Of a stretch of DNA of 64,000 nt, positions 47,072 to 61,200 are shown piece by piece; position 1 is the first letter of the stretch, and the number at the start of each line of letters is the position of its first letter. The translations under genes were made by a program, and so were the position numbers. Under the pieces are notes generated by a model, which had not been told where the DNA came from, did no database searches, and worked only from the letters and a program-made list of their open reading frames with translations. Origin of the DNA: Colias croceus (lineage: Eukaryota > Arthropoda > Insecta > Lepidoptera > Pieridae). The stretch spans positions 6,153,001-6,217,000 of the forward strand of contig NC_059552.1 of assembly GCF_905220415.1 (NCBI RefSeq). Reading direction: 5' to 3'.

Positions 47072-47178
47072 GTCGGACATGAAAAATCTCGCTCCTTTGC
47101 TGGCTGTCCCTATCAGCGAATACGTGGTAACTTTCATCTCTCTAGCAGCCGCGACCACACTGCTCTCGTGGACGACAG
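47072..47178 (+). other. Putative exon upstream of para (5' UTR candidate)
   Basis: A 107-bp segment bounded by a good acceptor (ATTTTTCGCAG) and donor (CAG|GTTAGT), more GC-rich than its surroundings, about 1.9 kb before the first coding exon of para. It contains an ATG followed by 33 open codons (MKNLAPLLAVPISEYVVTFI and on). Spliced to 49107 this frame would be out of phase with the para start and overlap it. It could be an untranslated exon with an upstream ORF, or a chance exon-like segment. Confidence 0.3.
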
Positions 47179-48239
47179 GTTAGTCCCAGTCATTTATTAG
47201 AATAAGTATCTTTCGATGCCTAAGCACTCTCTTAGGTTTTCTGCGTAGTATCGTAGTACCTAACTATGTATTCAGCAATCTAACTATTTACTTATTTAGC
47301 AGTCAGTACATGCCAGAAAATTCCTCCGTAGCCGCCCAAACTTGTATTTGTAACTAAAACAAAGCCTTCTCTTAGGTACATAGTACTCAAACAGAACAAT
47401 GTGGGTATTCTATATTATGTACCTCTTGTCATGTTTAGTATGGGCTTTACGTTCATTAAATATTAATAATACCCGTATCGACCTCTCTCAGAATTTCAAA
47501 CATACAATAACATAGTCCGTCCATCAACTCATATCAAGCCAACAGTTATAAGCGTTAGTAATACAATTAATTAATTTATGACGCATGAGTAAGTAACCTC
47601 TGAGGATTATATACAAATTACAAAGGCATCAAAACCTAATTTTGACCAACTTTAAATACAGCCTTTGTTGTAAAAACAATGTTTTGTAAAATACTCATGT
47701 TCCGACTGACTTGTCTACTAAAAATATAAAAATATTTCTATGTAGAGGAAAGTTGAAAAGTTCAATATCCAGTCAAAGTTAAATACACGTGTACGTAAGT
47801 ATAGACAATTAATATATTTTGGCTTGGCTAGGATTATAAGGAAAAGGTTATTGTATATTATCAAAGGACTGAGTTCCAGAAATTAGGTAAATTGATGAAA
47901 ATTGCTCTTAATAATGGTGTGGTTAGAAAAGGGATGTATAATGTACGAAACGAGCGTGAAATTGTCAAAGTGATACGATAAATAAGTTGCTTGTTATTGT
48001 CTGTTTCTGTATTCCCACGTTGCGTTAATGACGTGATTTTAACTATTGATTTGGCTGCGATTTCAAATCCATTATCCATTTATATATAAAAATCATTCGA
48101 TTTTCTATAGCAACATTGTTGTTACTTACCTTAAGGACAATTTAGTATCTTGAAGTACACAATCCAGGTCATGAATTTTCACATTATTCGTCATAGACGC
48201 GTAGCAAATATCATAGCTAAACATGAAATTGTTCGGTTC

Positions 48240-48330
48240 AGAAGGGCGACCCGCCCGTAGGTGGTTGGCGGAAGATCGCGGGCGCAGGGAGTGCCGCCGC
48301 GCGCGCTTCCCCCACCACACACACCCGCCC
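48240..48330. other. Short GC-rich block
   Basis: About 90 bases of CpG-rich sequence (GCCGCCGCGCGCGCTT near 48292) in AT-rich DNA upstream of para. No exon boundary or motif recognised. Confidence 0.3.
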
Positions 48331-48425
48331 ATTCACTGTTAGCAGGTGATTATACGCATTATCTAATTTACAAGTGTAAAGTATAGAAGTATTAACAGCA
48401 TAGTATGCTGTAAATATATCTATTA

Positions 48426-48608
48426 CTAGCGGTCCGCCCCGGCTTCGCCCGTGGTACATATTTCGCAATAAAAAGTAGCCTATGTCCTTTCTCGGGTATC
48501 AAAATATCTCTATACCGAATTTCATGCAAATTGGTTCAGTAGTTTAGGCGTGATTGAGTAACAGACAGACAGACAGAGTTACTTTCGCATTTATAATATT
48601 AGTATGGA
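48426..48608 (-). mobile_element. Non-autonomous Helitron, copy 5 (complete)
   Basis: Minus-strand ends TCCATACTAATATTATAAAT and GCCGGGGCGGACCGCTAG, inserted between A (48425) and T (48609), with a (TCTG)n tract. Its 5' half matches copy 2 closely while its 3' end matches copy 1. 183 bp, just upstream of the para coding exons. Confidence 0.85.
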
Positions 48609-49106
48609 TTATAACGCATCATTACATAAATGAATGAGCGTTTGCGATATGCGGTAATTGTTAACTTGAAGATATTTTTTTAGCTACCTACTAAAGGTTT
48701 ATAGTACGTAATGCAAACGTAATTATAGGTACTTCATTTAGTATGTACGTTTAAATATTATATAAAGTGGATACACAAGTGTTTAAATATCACTTTATAG
48801 GATATACGACAATAACATGTTATTTGATACTACCAGACATGAGACTTTGCAATGGAAATAATTAAATTAGGAAATCCTTATTACATTTCGCAGTTCACTG
48901 TACGTTGACTCAGAATTCAAAACAGACTCAAGATGGGAAACACTTGTAGTTGATTTATTTCTGTTTCAAAATTACAATGTTTATGTAGTGTTGGTATTTT
49001 GCTCAGTTAAATGGTATGAGGCAGTGTTTACTCCTACCCAAAACTTTTATTCGGACATGGGTGGGTCAATTTTACATTAGATATTAACATTGTTTTATAT
49101 TTCCAG

Positions 49107-49139
49107 TAGGCAGTTCACTCAGTGGGAGTTCGATAGACA
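49107..49139 (+). other. para: para 5' UTR portion of first coding exon
   Basis: The acceptor TTTCCAG at 49100-49106 suggests that this exon is spliced to an upstream untranslated exon; 33 bases precede the start codon. Confidence 0.6.
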
Positions 49140-49286
49140 ATGTCCGAAGACTTGGACTCGATCAGCGAGGAAGAACAAAGTTTGTTCCGACCTTTCACAC
49201 GAGAGTCACTGGCCGCTATCGAAGCCCGCATAGCTGAGGAGCATGCTAAACAAAAAGAACTTGAGAAAAAACGCGCTGAGGGCGAG
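49140..49286 (+). CDS. para: para exon 1 (N-terminus)
   Basis: 49 codons, MSEDLDSISEEEQSLFRPFT and on to KKRAEGE, closely matching insect para N-termini (SISEEE(Q/R)SLFRPFTRESL). Donor GAG|GTAACA, phase 0. The start is the only ATG consistent with the conserved beginning. Confidence 0.95.
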
Positions 49287-52200
49287 GTAACACCCACTCC
49301 TACTCCTTGCCAGCTATGAGTGTGCTCACATGTCTAGTGCTAACATACAAACATTATCTTTTACTAACTGTAGGTGATTACTATAAACATTATGTAAATG
49401 ACAAAATTTAGGTACCTACATTCAATATACCAAGCACACTCAGAAGGATATATTTGAAGGAGCATGTACAATAATCACGTCTGACGGATAATTTTTAAAC
49501 TATTCCAGACCGATTTGGGGCGGACGAAAAAGAAAAAAGAAGTAAGATTGCTTGCTTGCCCCTTTTACCTTTTTACGGCTCGTTTTTAGCGGAATACTAT
49601 TTAGCAAGTTATCGCTTATCGAAATTCCATTGTACAGCCATCTGGCTCCCGTATAATTGGTGTGACTCTTGTCAAACTGCGATAACTTGCATTGCATTCT
49701 AATTTACGCATATTGATCGCATTATAAAGCATTTTACGATCACATCGCTTTGTCGGCAAAATCGTATCTGTTAAAAGACTTATCAAGTTTAGCTGTCACT
49801 CTAGACGGCAAGGTCGCCGTGACAGCTAACCTTTGTAGTTCAAGAAACAAAGCTTTTCATATTATTTGCAACTAATGACATCGACATACTCGATACCTCA
49901 ATAATGGAAGTCAGACAAAACAGATATATTGATGCCACAACCGAAAATACCTTAGAACCGTCGTAAACCTGAAATACTCCAAAATTAGAAGAGATAGTCA
50001 AGCCCGTAGAAAACCTTACCTAACAAAAATAGGATGTTTAGTTCTGAAAAAAAAAACCTAACCAGAGTCAAATTTGAAAAATAGGGTTGATAACATTGCA
50101 CTTTGTTTAATTAAAATGTATAGTGTACCCAAGCAGAAAATAACACTAGCACATAACATTCACCCTTTTCATGCATTGCACACAATTGGCTCATATTTGC
50201 CACTTCATTGGCTGCGGTCATTTAGGTCTAGCATGGTGACATCACCTGGCTAGTTAGTGCAACTTAACCGACGACCCCCTATTTTGAAGCCTTCCGATAT
50301 TTTATATTTTGTATTATGCCACCTGAATTGTATTATCAATATGTATTATTATTGATTATGTAAAACATTTTAGAATACCTAACACAGATTATAAAAATCC
50401 GCAATACTTGTGGCGTTTTCCTTAAATGTATTCGCATACTAACAAAATAATTTTCTCAATTTGCATCGTTATTACATTGTGATAGATTATTTAAATCTAG
50501 GTTTTACATTTATATGCCTTTCAAATTACTTTTAGAACAGATTCTCGATCGTTAAGTAAATTTTCATACCAATTCCTCGGAACGGTAACACAATAGCGGG
50601 GAACGTTATGCAATACGCTTCTAGTTTGGCAGAAAACACATCATGAACACACAGAAGGCAGCACCACAATAAAAACAGCTTCCAATGCGCTCACAAACAT
50701 GCTCAATAATCGTAATAATACTCGTTGCTGTAACAGTGATATTCTCTTAAGATCTGAGAATAGCATTCTTAAACCACAACAGTATTGTTACAGAACGCCT
50801 TCTGTAGTATTGTACAAGGTTTCCTCGATTTTAAATTGCATCGATCGTACGATTCGTTGCGAATCGGTGCGTCACAAAGGGAACGTCCGGCCACCTTCGA
50901 TCGTACGAAGAGCGTGATCATATGCATGGGCGGTGATAATCTGCACTTGATACATTTACAGTAATGGAATTACATCCATTGCAAATAGTAAATAGCTTGC
51001 TTACGTGATGACGCCATGGCGCCGGCGTGTGCAGTAAAGTTGAAATGTGTGGGATGATGTAGGTGCGTTACGATGACGAGGACGAAGACGAAGGTCCCCA
51101 GCCGGACGCGACCCTGGAGCAGGGGCTGCCGCTGCCCGTGCGGATGCAGGGCTCCTTCCCACTGGAGCTTGCCTCCACGCCTCTCGAAGACATCGATCCT
51201 TTTTATCACAACCAAACCGTAAGTTATTATGTCATAAGCTAGCAATTAGGTTACTCAGAAGTAGTTTTTAATGACGCTATTTTCCCCTTATTGTAATTAG
51301 GGATAATAAATATCGATTTATAGTAGCTCAAGTTAGTCATATAACGAAGTAACGAGATAGATATATAATAGGAAATTTGTTTCGTTCCAGACTTTCGTAG
51401 TCATAAGCAAGGGTAAAGATATCTTCAGATTTTCGGCAACAGACGCATTATGGATGTTGGATCCGTTTAACCCGATAAGGAGAGTCGCTATATACATATT
51501 AGTACATCCTTTGTTCTCTCTGTTCATCATTACTACGATCCTTGTCAATTGCATACTAATGATAATGCCTACCACACCGACTGTCGAAAGTACTGAGTGA
51601 GTACCTTTTGTTTTATCTATATTACTATATTATTGAATACAACTATACCATCTAATCATATAGTAGTATGCACGATAGATTCAAAATTATTAGTTTCAGT
51701 TTAGTAATACGTAATTATTTAAATAATAATGTTTAGATATACAGAAGTAAACTTTATGTCAATAGATTTTTCGCGTATAAATTGATTTATTATTAAGTGA
51801 CCATGGCAAAACACTGTTTTATCACAGCAATATCACACTCCATTGGGTTTTCTAACTGCAATACATTTAACTACACGTTCACTTTCCTCTCAAATAACTT
51901 TTGCATTGCCCTAGACAATAAAAAAATCAATGTTTTCCTTGACATGCTCATAACAAATTGTTTTTCACAATTTAAGTTCAATTGTACCCAAATATAATGC
52001 ATCTGTGATTTCATACGTTTGAACAGTAGCACAAAATTAACTGAATGCAATTAAACTGACGTGTTTTAATCTAGAGAACATTTTTCTACCTTTCGACTTT
52101 ATCATATCAGGCGTGTTACACTTGTAAATACATCGGTATGTACTGGTTTACTATTCATTTAGACCTAGGTGTTCGTAGACAATTGTTACCTTATAATAGA

Positions 52201-55200
52201 TAATAATATTTCTTAAATGTCCACATAAATACTGATTAGATTTTTTTTGTCTTTTTGAAATCATAGATTAACTTAACTATGAGAATATTTATGTATTTTT
52301 GCGAGCGGCGTTCCACAATGGAGGTGAATTTTTGCAGAGTTATCTTTACGGGAATCTACACGTTTGAATCGGCGGTGAAAGTAATGGCCAGGGGTTTCAT
52401 ACTACAGCCATTCACATACCTTAGAGATGCATGGAATTGGCTTGACTTCGTAGTTATAGCTTTAGCGTGAGTAGTAGACAATTTTAATACAATAATGTAG
52501 AATAAAGTAACGACTATTAAACAGTAGATTTTGGTTATTGTTTATCTAAATGTCTTTATATAGAGTTTACAATAGAAGATTTTTTATTAAAATTAGAGAT
52601 CTCTGTTTTACCACAGGATATCGAATATGAGTTTAAGGACTGATACGAAACGCTGCGACAGTTCGATTCGCAGATAGTAGTGAAGGCTGTAATAATATAA
52701 AATTAGTAATTGTTTAGTACTCTGTAGTTAGATATATTAATCTAGACGTGGTGGTTGTGGGTGTGTTTGCAGTTATGTGACGATGGGCATAGATCTCGGC
52801 AACTTGGCCGCTCTCAGAACGTTCAGAGTTCTCCGAGCGTTGAAGACTGTGGCCATCGTACCGGGTAATTCTATTTGTGCTATTATTTCACTAGCAAATA
52901 TTATTTGTAACCAGTTAATATTAGATTATACTCGCATAGAGTCACGAGCTTAACGTAGTAATTTGAACACGGTAGATGGTTTGTGTGTGTTGAAATCTAT
53001 GTATTGAATGGGATAAGTGAGTATACATCTTTGATAGAGGTTTGAACGTGTGCTGTTATTAAGATAAGAGTAGATGTAACGATTTTGATCACTTCCCAGG
53101 ATTGAAGACTATTGTCGGTGCTGTCATAGAATCCGTGAAAAATCTGCGCGATGTGATAATATTGACAATGTTTTCTCTATCGGTTTTTGCGTTAATGGGC
53201 CTTCAAATCTACATGGGAGTGTTAACGCAGAAATGTATAAAGAACTTCCCGGAGGATGGTAGTTGGGGCAATTTGACTGATGAAAACTGGGAGCGATTTT
53301 GTCAAAACGAAAGTAAATATTATTTGTATATCAATACGTTTACTTTGAAACTTTAACAGATTGGTTCCTTCTAACACGCATGTAACAATTTCAGCGAACT
53401 GGTACAGCGAAGACGGAGACTATCCATTGTGTGGCAACTCTTCAGGAGCAGGGTATGTTGTCAAAACATTTTTAAAAGCAAAACAAAATTCTCAATAAAT
53501 AAATTCGAATGTTAAGTGACAAATGGCTTAACAAAAAGAGAGAACATAATATGTAAAACTTGAATGATCACAGCTAAATCAGAATGTAAGATTTTATTAT
53601 CTTTTTATAGGCAATGCGAACCAGGCTATATATGTCTTCAAGGCTATGGACCAAATCCGAACTATGGTTACACAAGTTTTGACACCTTTGGCTGGGCATT
53701 TCTTTCCGCTTTCCGACTCATGACACAGGACTACTGGGAAAATTTGTATCAACTGGTAAATATTCCATATTTTCAAGCGAACAGACCTTATAGGCTACTT
53801 CTTACCATCAGGCGAGATTATGGTCAAACGTTTCCCTATTAACGATATAAAATAATCAAATTTTCTTATTTTGCTAATAATAATAATTAGACAGGAATTG
53901 ATCGATGTTATTTTAGTAAAACACCCAATAATCTTTCAATGTTTACTTTGTAGTTTCCTGTTGCATTTCTGAGTTTATAAAAATAGCGTACAAATATCTT
54001 AACACTAATTATAAAAATAATTTCCAAGGTACTACGATCAGCTGGTTCATGGCACGTGTTGTTCTTCGTGGTGATCATCTTCTTGGGCTCGTTCTATCTC
54101 GTGAACTTGATCTTGGCCATCGTCGCCATGTCGTACGACGAGTTGCAGAAGAAAGCCGAAGAAGAGGAACAAGCGGAAGAAGAAGCTCTTAGGGTAAGCT
54201 GTTTTGTATTTAAAGAAAGGTGATAAAATTAAATTTATTTATTTAAATATCGTTTTAAGTGTCAACTGTAAAAACCTTGAATAGGTATTAATATTATCGA
54301 TGATATTATAATCGGAAAATCAGAAACAAAGTATCGTCGATACAAAATTTATGTGATTTAATAAAAATTAACCATGCTTTTTTGTATACAAATAAAATAA
54401 TATAAAGGCGTGATCCGTTTTGAACTTTTTACACGATTTACCAAATATATTTTGAAGCGAAACTTCTCTAGGCGTGATGAGAGTAAAATTTTAAGGTCGC
54501 GTCATGCCAATACCGTCACGTCATGGAGAAGAACGACGATTTTGATATTTTTGAATCTTACTAAAAAGTTTCTCTACTGACACGTGTGCTCAGACGCACG
54601 CACTTTTTTTCCGTTCCAAATATAATTAATCATGACGTAATTTCAGCTCATAGAGACTAAACAACATAAATAAATATTTCAGGACAGTTTTGACGATCTG
54701 GTTATTATATACTAAGCTTTTGCTTGTGTTATTCCAAACATTCGTAACTGTGGTATAGGAAGCGGAGCAGAAGGCGGCGGCGCGCGCGGACAAGCAGGAA
54801 GCGCGCGAGGCGCACGCGCGCGAGGCGGCCGCCGCAGCCGAGGCCGCCGCGTACGCCGAGGCGCACCCCGCCAAGTCGCCCAGCGACTTCTCGTGCCAGA
54901 GCTACGAGCTGTTCGTGAACCAGGAGCGCGGCAACCAGGACGACAACACGCGCGAGCGCATGTCCCTCCGTAGCGACCCCTTCCAGGACTCGGTGAGCAC
55001 ACAGCCCACGCACAAGCCCGACACGCACGACGCCGCACGCCGACAGAGGAAGGTCAGCATGGTGAGTACCCAGCTAACCAGACTTGCGCTCCGCTGACAA
55101 TGATTATATGTACGAATTATGGAACATCTTTATTGATACTAAAATATACTTGAACTAAAGTAGGTACGTTAGAGAGATTATTTGAACGAAAACGTTATGT

Positions 55201-58200
55201 TATACCTATTAAAATACTAATAGAAGTCTGTTGAAGGCTTTGATTGGTTAAAATTTCATATTTTTAATAATAACATCCTGCTTATTACATAATTTATTTG
55301 TTTCAAATTTAAATATAGAGTTATTTCATTATACAAAATTTATAAAAATTTTATTGAATTATATTAAACAATATTTTTTTATTACAGTTGAATTAACAAT
55401 GAACAATAGTTAATGTTAATTATATCATTGTCAGTTGAGGAATTTCTTTTCAACTTGATATTCACAAAAAGACACGCCGCTTGATTGCACTTAGCGTTAT
55501 GAGAAAGCAAAAGAAAATAAAATTTATCCGAATAAAACCACATCATTAAACCTAAGTAGATTAAAGCAATACGGATTGATACATCAATTTCGTTACTAAA
55601 ATTTCTGTTAAAATATTCAAGTTGAAAAGATATACAAAAAATGTGTTAACTGCTCAAAGCTTTAATTTTTATGTGTCTGTCCTCTTTGATGTAATACTTT
55701 CTACTAGTGTTCAGATATGATTGGTGATTTATTAATTAGAATATTTGCCAAAAGGCAAATGCATACAAAAAATGACAGTCTATATTATTATTCTATAATC
55801 TATTGTTTCAATATCATTTAGACGATCTACTTTACGACAGTACTGTATTTATTCATATCTGGATATCAGTAATGACTGAAAATTTAATTTGTTCTATTAT
55901 GATTATTACACTGTTAATTTAAAACCTTTGAACACGTCCGTTTATTTGAAACTTGGTTTCGAGGCATGCTATTAGATGGTCTTATCATTTTGTTTAAATT
56001 TATTTTTATCTGCAATCACTTTGCCTGCAGCTGCCGTTATAAATGTTCCTATTTCCTCAAACAGATCATTTTTATGATTATTTCGTTTTTACTCATCCCC
56101 TTCACCACATTATTCTATCCGTATTCGTTACATTTCGTTTTATTACTTGTTATTTTAAAAAATCATAAAAGATAAAATTAATACTTAATTTTCACCATCT
56201 CAATATCCGCTGCTAGTAATCTCGTAGAATCATTAGGAATCATCTCCATTAAAGGCATGATTGTGAAACAAATTGATATTTAATTCATTAGTTTTCATAA
56301 ACTAGTTTTTTTTTTAAATCTCCAATAATATTTTTACCTCTGAATTATAAAAAACAAGTTGTTTCGTACAATCATTTTGATGCGGTATTTTGAAGCGGTT
56401 CTGATATAACATTTTATACGTATCTATAAATACTATTGGAGAAAAATATCTATTGTCATGTTAGATTGTTTCTTTCATTTTGTGAGCAAATCGAAGCGGC
56501 CGAGCTGAGACTGAACGTATCGTCGATGGAGAGGTAGGTTCGGTCAACATAATTAATTTCTCATACACTCAAACTATTCGAGTATTCATTAATTCCTCAA
56601 TTTCGATGAGTAACAGGTGGAGGCATTTTCATAGAAACAAAGAACAGTCCTCATGACCATAGATGTAGCGATATCAAAACGACTATCATAGCTACGATAG
56701 GGTAGAAGTATGCAAAAGTGCATGTAGTAACCCTATGATACTTCATGTGTTTATAAACAAAGTTACCTGACTAACTGTTGCTTAATATCACTGCCAAAGC
56801 TTTTCTGTTCCATGTTCTAATTGTGTCACATATCATAATATTATTGTCCTGTGCATCCGTTGTTTAATGTTTATCGTTCCTTCTTTATTTAATCCTCTTA
56901 TTTATCTTTATCATATAGTCATAAATGTAGTTCTTACCAATAATTTGTTTCCTATATTGTTCACTTCGTTATTGCTTGAAGGCTGCAACTTTGATTCCTC
57001 TATTCCAAATATTTGTTTGTTATTATCTGTCCTCTATCCTTAGCGATTCTATGTCTATTTATTATAAATTAGTAGCTTTAAAATTGGATATGATTTAAAA
57101 ATATCTTTTTCTGTGCATTAAAGGTTCCCCATCCTGAACGAATAAATAAATACGGACAGTTGTCGTATGGGCCACTGCGGGAGGGCTCTCAGGTTTGTCC
57201 TCTTATCCTCATTGATGTTTGTGTTCCCTCTTTCCTTTCCTATTTTGGTATTAGTAGTCATAATTTAACTTTTATGCCTTTCTTCCCGTGTTACTTTGAA
57301 CCCACCTTAGAAATTTTAGTGTTCACGTGTCAAATTGCAGCAATTCATGAAAATCGACCGTAAATACATTCACTTCTTCATAATTTTTTCTCTTACCATG
57401 TGTTGATGCAATAGGACATTGAAAATTCTTCTTATTTAGTTTTTTTTTGTTTGTTTTTGTTATTATTTTGTTCATGGTCTCATGAATTTCTGCTATCAAC
57501 TTGTCACTTGTTTATTGGCACATGAAAGTAATTGATAGTTAAGGTAATTGATAGTAAGGTATTACATTGCTCCTGATGTCATCCGCAGTAGGTACTGATA
57601 ACAGCAACATGCCAAAGCCTCCAGAAAAAATCCTTCAGTTAACCATATTTCACTACTCGATCTGAATTGAGGAACATGATATTGAACGAATGATCAACAA
57701 TTAGTATAACTCGAATCCAAATAAATTGACATGCCCGTAATAATGTGTGACTTAATTTATTTCAATGAATTAAAATTAATGTTTTGCAGCAGAGTGAGAA
57801 AAGATAACAGTATATGAGATGTATTTTAGTTAGCTTGAACTAAGATGTAGAAATGCTTCAGGCTTCTTTGTCGCTGCCTGGATCGCCATTCAATTTACGG
57901 CGAGGTTCACGAGGTTCACACCAAATGGCTTTACGACCAAATGGAAGGAATCGCTATCCACCAGGAGCTGATAGGAAACCGCTTGTATTATCGACATATT
58001 TGGACGCACAGGAACATCTTCCATATGCTGATGATTCAAACGCAGTAACACCAATGTCAGAAGAGAATGGAGCTATCATCATACCGGTTTACTATGCGAA
58101 TTTAGGTATGTACTTTCTATATGATTCGTGTACTTAAGTATAAGTACTTAAGTATTAAAATATGATGTTTGGCATCGGACTATAAAATATATATCCACTG

Positions 58201-61200
58201 ATAACTAAGATTAAAATAAATTACTATTTCGGGTGTTCTTGTATTGCAAATTAAATCAAGGAGATTTAGTCCTAAGTATTTTTCTAACTTAGAAATAGCA
58301 TGTATAGTTAAATAGTACTTATTCTGTGTCGTCTAAATTCAAGGGTCAAGACATTCATCGTACACGTCCCACCAGTCGCGGTTATCGTACACCTCGCACG
58401 GGGACCTCCTCGGAGGGAAAGCGCAGACGAAGGAGGCCCGGCTACGGGGCCGATCGGCGTCCAGGAACCATAGCGTTACCTCCCAACCGCACGCCTACCC
58501 TCTGCCCAGACAAGACTCGTCGCTGGTATCTCGACCATTAAGAGAATATGTATGAGCTTATCATTCTTTTGTTATAAGCGTCGACTAATTATTTGCAAGC
58601 GTGATTTGACATGACCACTAGTTTTGTTACTCATAATCGTACACTGTCATGAAGTTTGGCTACTGGAGGCACTGTCATTGTTTTTAGCGAATGGTTCATT
58701 GGTCAATATGATTTGTTCGGTGAGGTAATTGTTTCTTGTTGTGTTTTAGGAGGTTAGTACGACCGAGTGTACGGATGAAGCAGGCAAAGTGTTGAAACAG
58801 TCGAATGATAACCCGTTCATAGAATCTTCGCAGCAGCCAAATGTTGTGGATATGCGAGGTATGCAGAAAATCTTGTACACATAAAGTTTTGATAAAAAAA
58901 TATATATTGAGAACGTAAATATTTTATGAAGGAACAATTTTAACCTTTCAATGTTGTCAAGTCTGTCTTTAGTCTGAATAAGCGTTTACAAAAAATTATT
59001 ACATAAAAATTATTAAAATGAACCGGAAAAACGCAACTAAAGTTAATTTATTTTTATAGCTATTCATTTTATAGTCGAGAAGTGAATCGTTTTGGCTATT
59101 AGTGATCTTTTGAAAGTAGATCAAGAGTCATTCACTTTCATAATTTTATTAATCAGCTAAATAGTTAAAGGGAAATTCGAATCTGTAATATCCAAAAACA
59201 ATCCTTTTTAGCAATCATTTAAAATAATAATAGGATCTAATTTTAAAATAAATAAAATAGTTTTTTTTTTATATATTTATGAATATTAATCATTATGTTA
59301 ATATTTTCAGATGTAATGGTGTTGAATGAAATAATCGAACAAGCTGGAAGACAAAGCCGAGCGAGCGAACAAAATGGTACGTATTCACTGAGACTGGGAA
59401 TACGATACATTAGCAAATTGAATACTAATAAAGCGGTGTACTCATCGAGTTTAGACATTGTACACATAATGAAATGTCTGAGTAATTATCCCTTGATGAA
59501 TACATGGCTTTACAAGTTAATTGCAAAAATAAATAATGTTACAAATACACAAGTATTCCTAGCCTTAGTATTACTGGCTAATTCGTAGAGCATTGTATGT
59601 CCTGTCTATGTTTAGTCTAATTCTACATTTAAACATAATCTTGTCTCTAGCTATATGTTTACTTTATTTATTTACTTATATCTTGTTATCTCTCAACAAA
59701 TTATACGCTTATAACACATATATTTGCCTAATAAAACGAATATGAATATATAATAATAACATACAATACACGACAAAGCACACATTTCCGGTATTTGCTC
59801 ATTATGCGAAAATTGCATAATTGGCAAAGATACATTTATACATATTATTGGGTGTCATTTATATTTAATTATCAAGCGCAATATACGCACCTATCACTGT
59901 CCTATCCAATTACTACACAGATTATACTATGCTTTTATTTATTACGCACCTTTATAAAACAGTAGATAGAACTTCCAGAAAGTTCCATTATATTTTGCTT
60001 TTAATTTTTATTTCTACTTCTTCTTTCTGTTGTTAGACTATTAATAAGATATCGAATGCATGAAAACTTTTATTTCCTTGCATGCGACCGACACTGATAG
60101 AAATAGAAAAATACATCAAAATATATGTTACAATAACAATTTTAGTAATTTATAAATAAAGTATCGTGAACAAATTGGTCTAACTGATTTGCTTTTATCC
60201 ATCAAGTAGAAATTTTATCACGATATTCATATTTTTTGACAAAGAAGCTTATATTGAATAATGAGACATACTATTACCATCATTGCAGTTCAAGTAGTAT
60301 ATGTAGACAAAAGCTTCGCTGCAATAAAGATAAGCTATCACAACGTAACTTTACCTTGAGTGTATTAACGAGAGCACAGTACCTCGCACGTAGAGTTCAG
60401 GCGTTGACATTATAATATTACCCTTGAACTTTTGTAACTCGAGTTTTTATTTCCACGTGCGTGACGTAAAAGATAAATGACAGCCAACAAAATTCAAAAA
60501 ATATGAATATTGCTGCTATGTAGTTAAAAATTGGCTCCTATTCGACAAAATAGTTGTAAAATTGACATTTGGTTAATATAAATAAAATAAGGCAAAATAA
60601 TGAGCGAATACTAACAAAATTTATTTTTGTCTCTCTCCTCACCACACACACACTTCGGTAAACGGGACACAACAGTGTCAGTATACTACTTCTCAACAGC
60701 CGAAGATGACGATGAAGGGCCCACGGTCAAGGAGAGGCTTCTGGAATGCCTCATGAAGGGAATCGACTTCTTCTGTGTGTGGGACTGCTGCTGGTTGTGG
60801 CTCGAGTTCCAGAAGTACGTCGCCCTCCTCGTGTTCGATCCCTTCGTCGAACTGTTTATCACGCTATGTATCGTTGTCAATACGCTATTTATGGCTTTGG
60901 ATCATCACGACATGGACAAAGATATGGAAAGAGCGTTGAAAAGTGGCAATTACGTAAGTAACGTACCAGAAAAAAAATTTTGGCGAAGAAGAATAGATGA
61001 AATATTATATTTTATTTTTCAGTTCTTCACTGCTACTTTCGGTATCGAAGCGATGTTAAAATTAATAGCAATGAGTCCAAAATTTTACTTCCAAGAGGGT
61101 TGGAATATATTTGACTTTATAATCGTGGCCTTATCATTACTGGAATTAGGACTTGAAGGTGTTCAGGGTTTGTCAGTTTTACGTTCATTCAGATTGGTGA

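Noticed and set aside
54712..55038. Antisense frames of about 100 codons opposite para exon 11
   Set aside because: They mirror a GC-rich coding exon whose plus-strand product matches the channel, so they are shadows.
58326..58541. Alternative open frame (MSSKFKGQDIHRTRPTSRGY) across para exon 13
   Set aside because: A different frame of the same exon matches the conserved para linker and joins both neighbours in phase.
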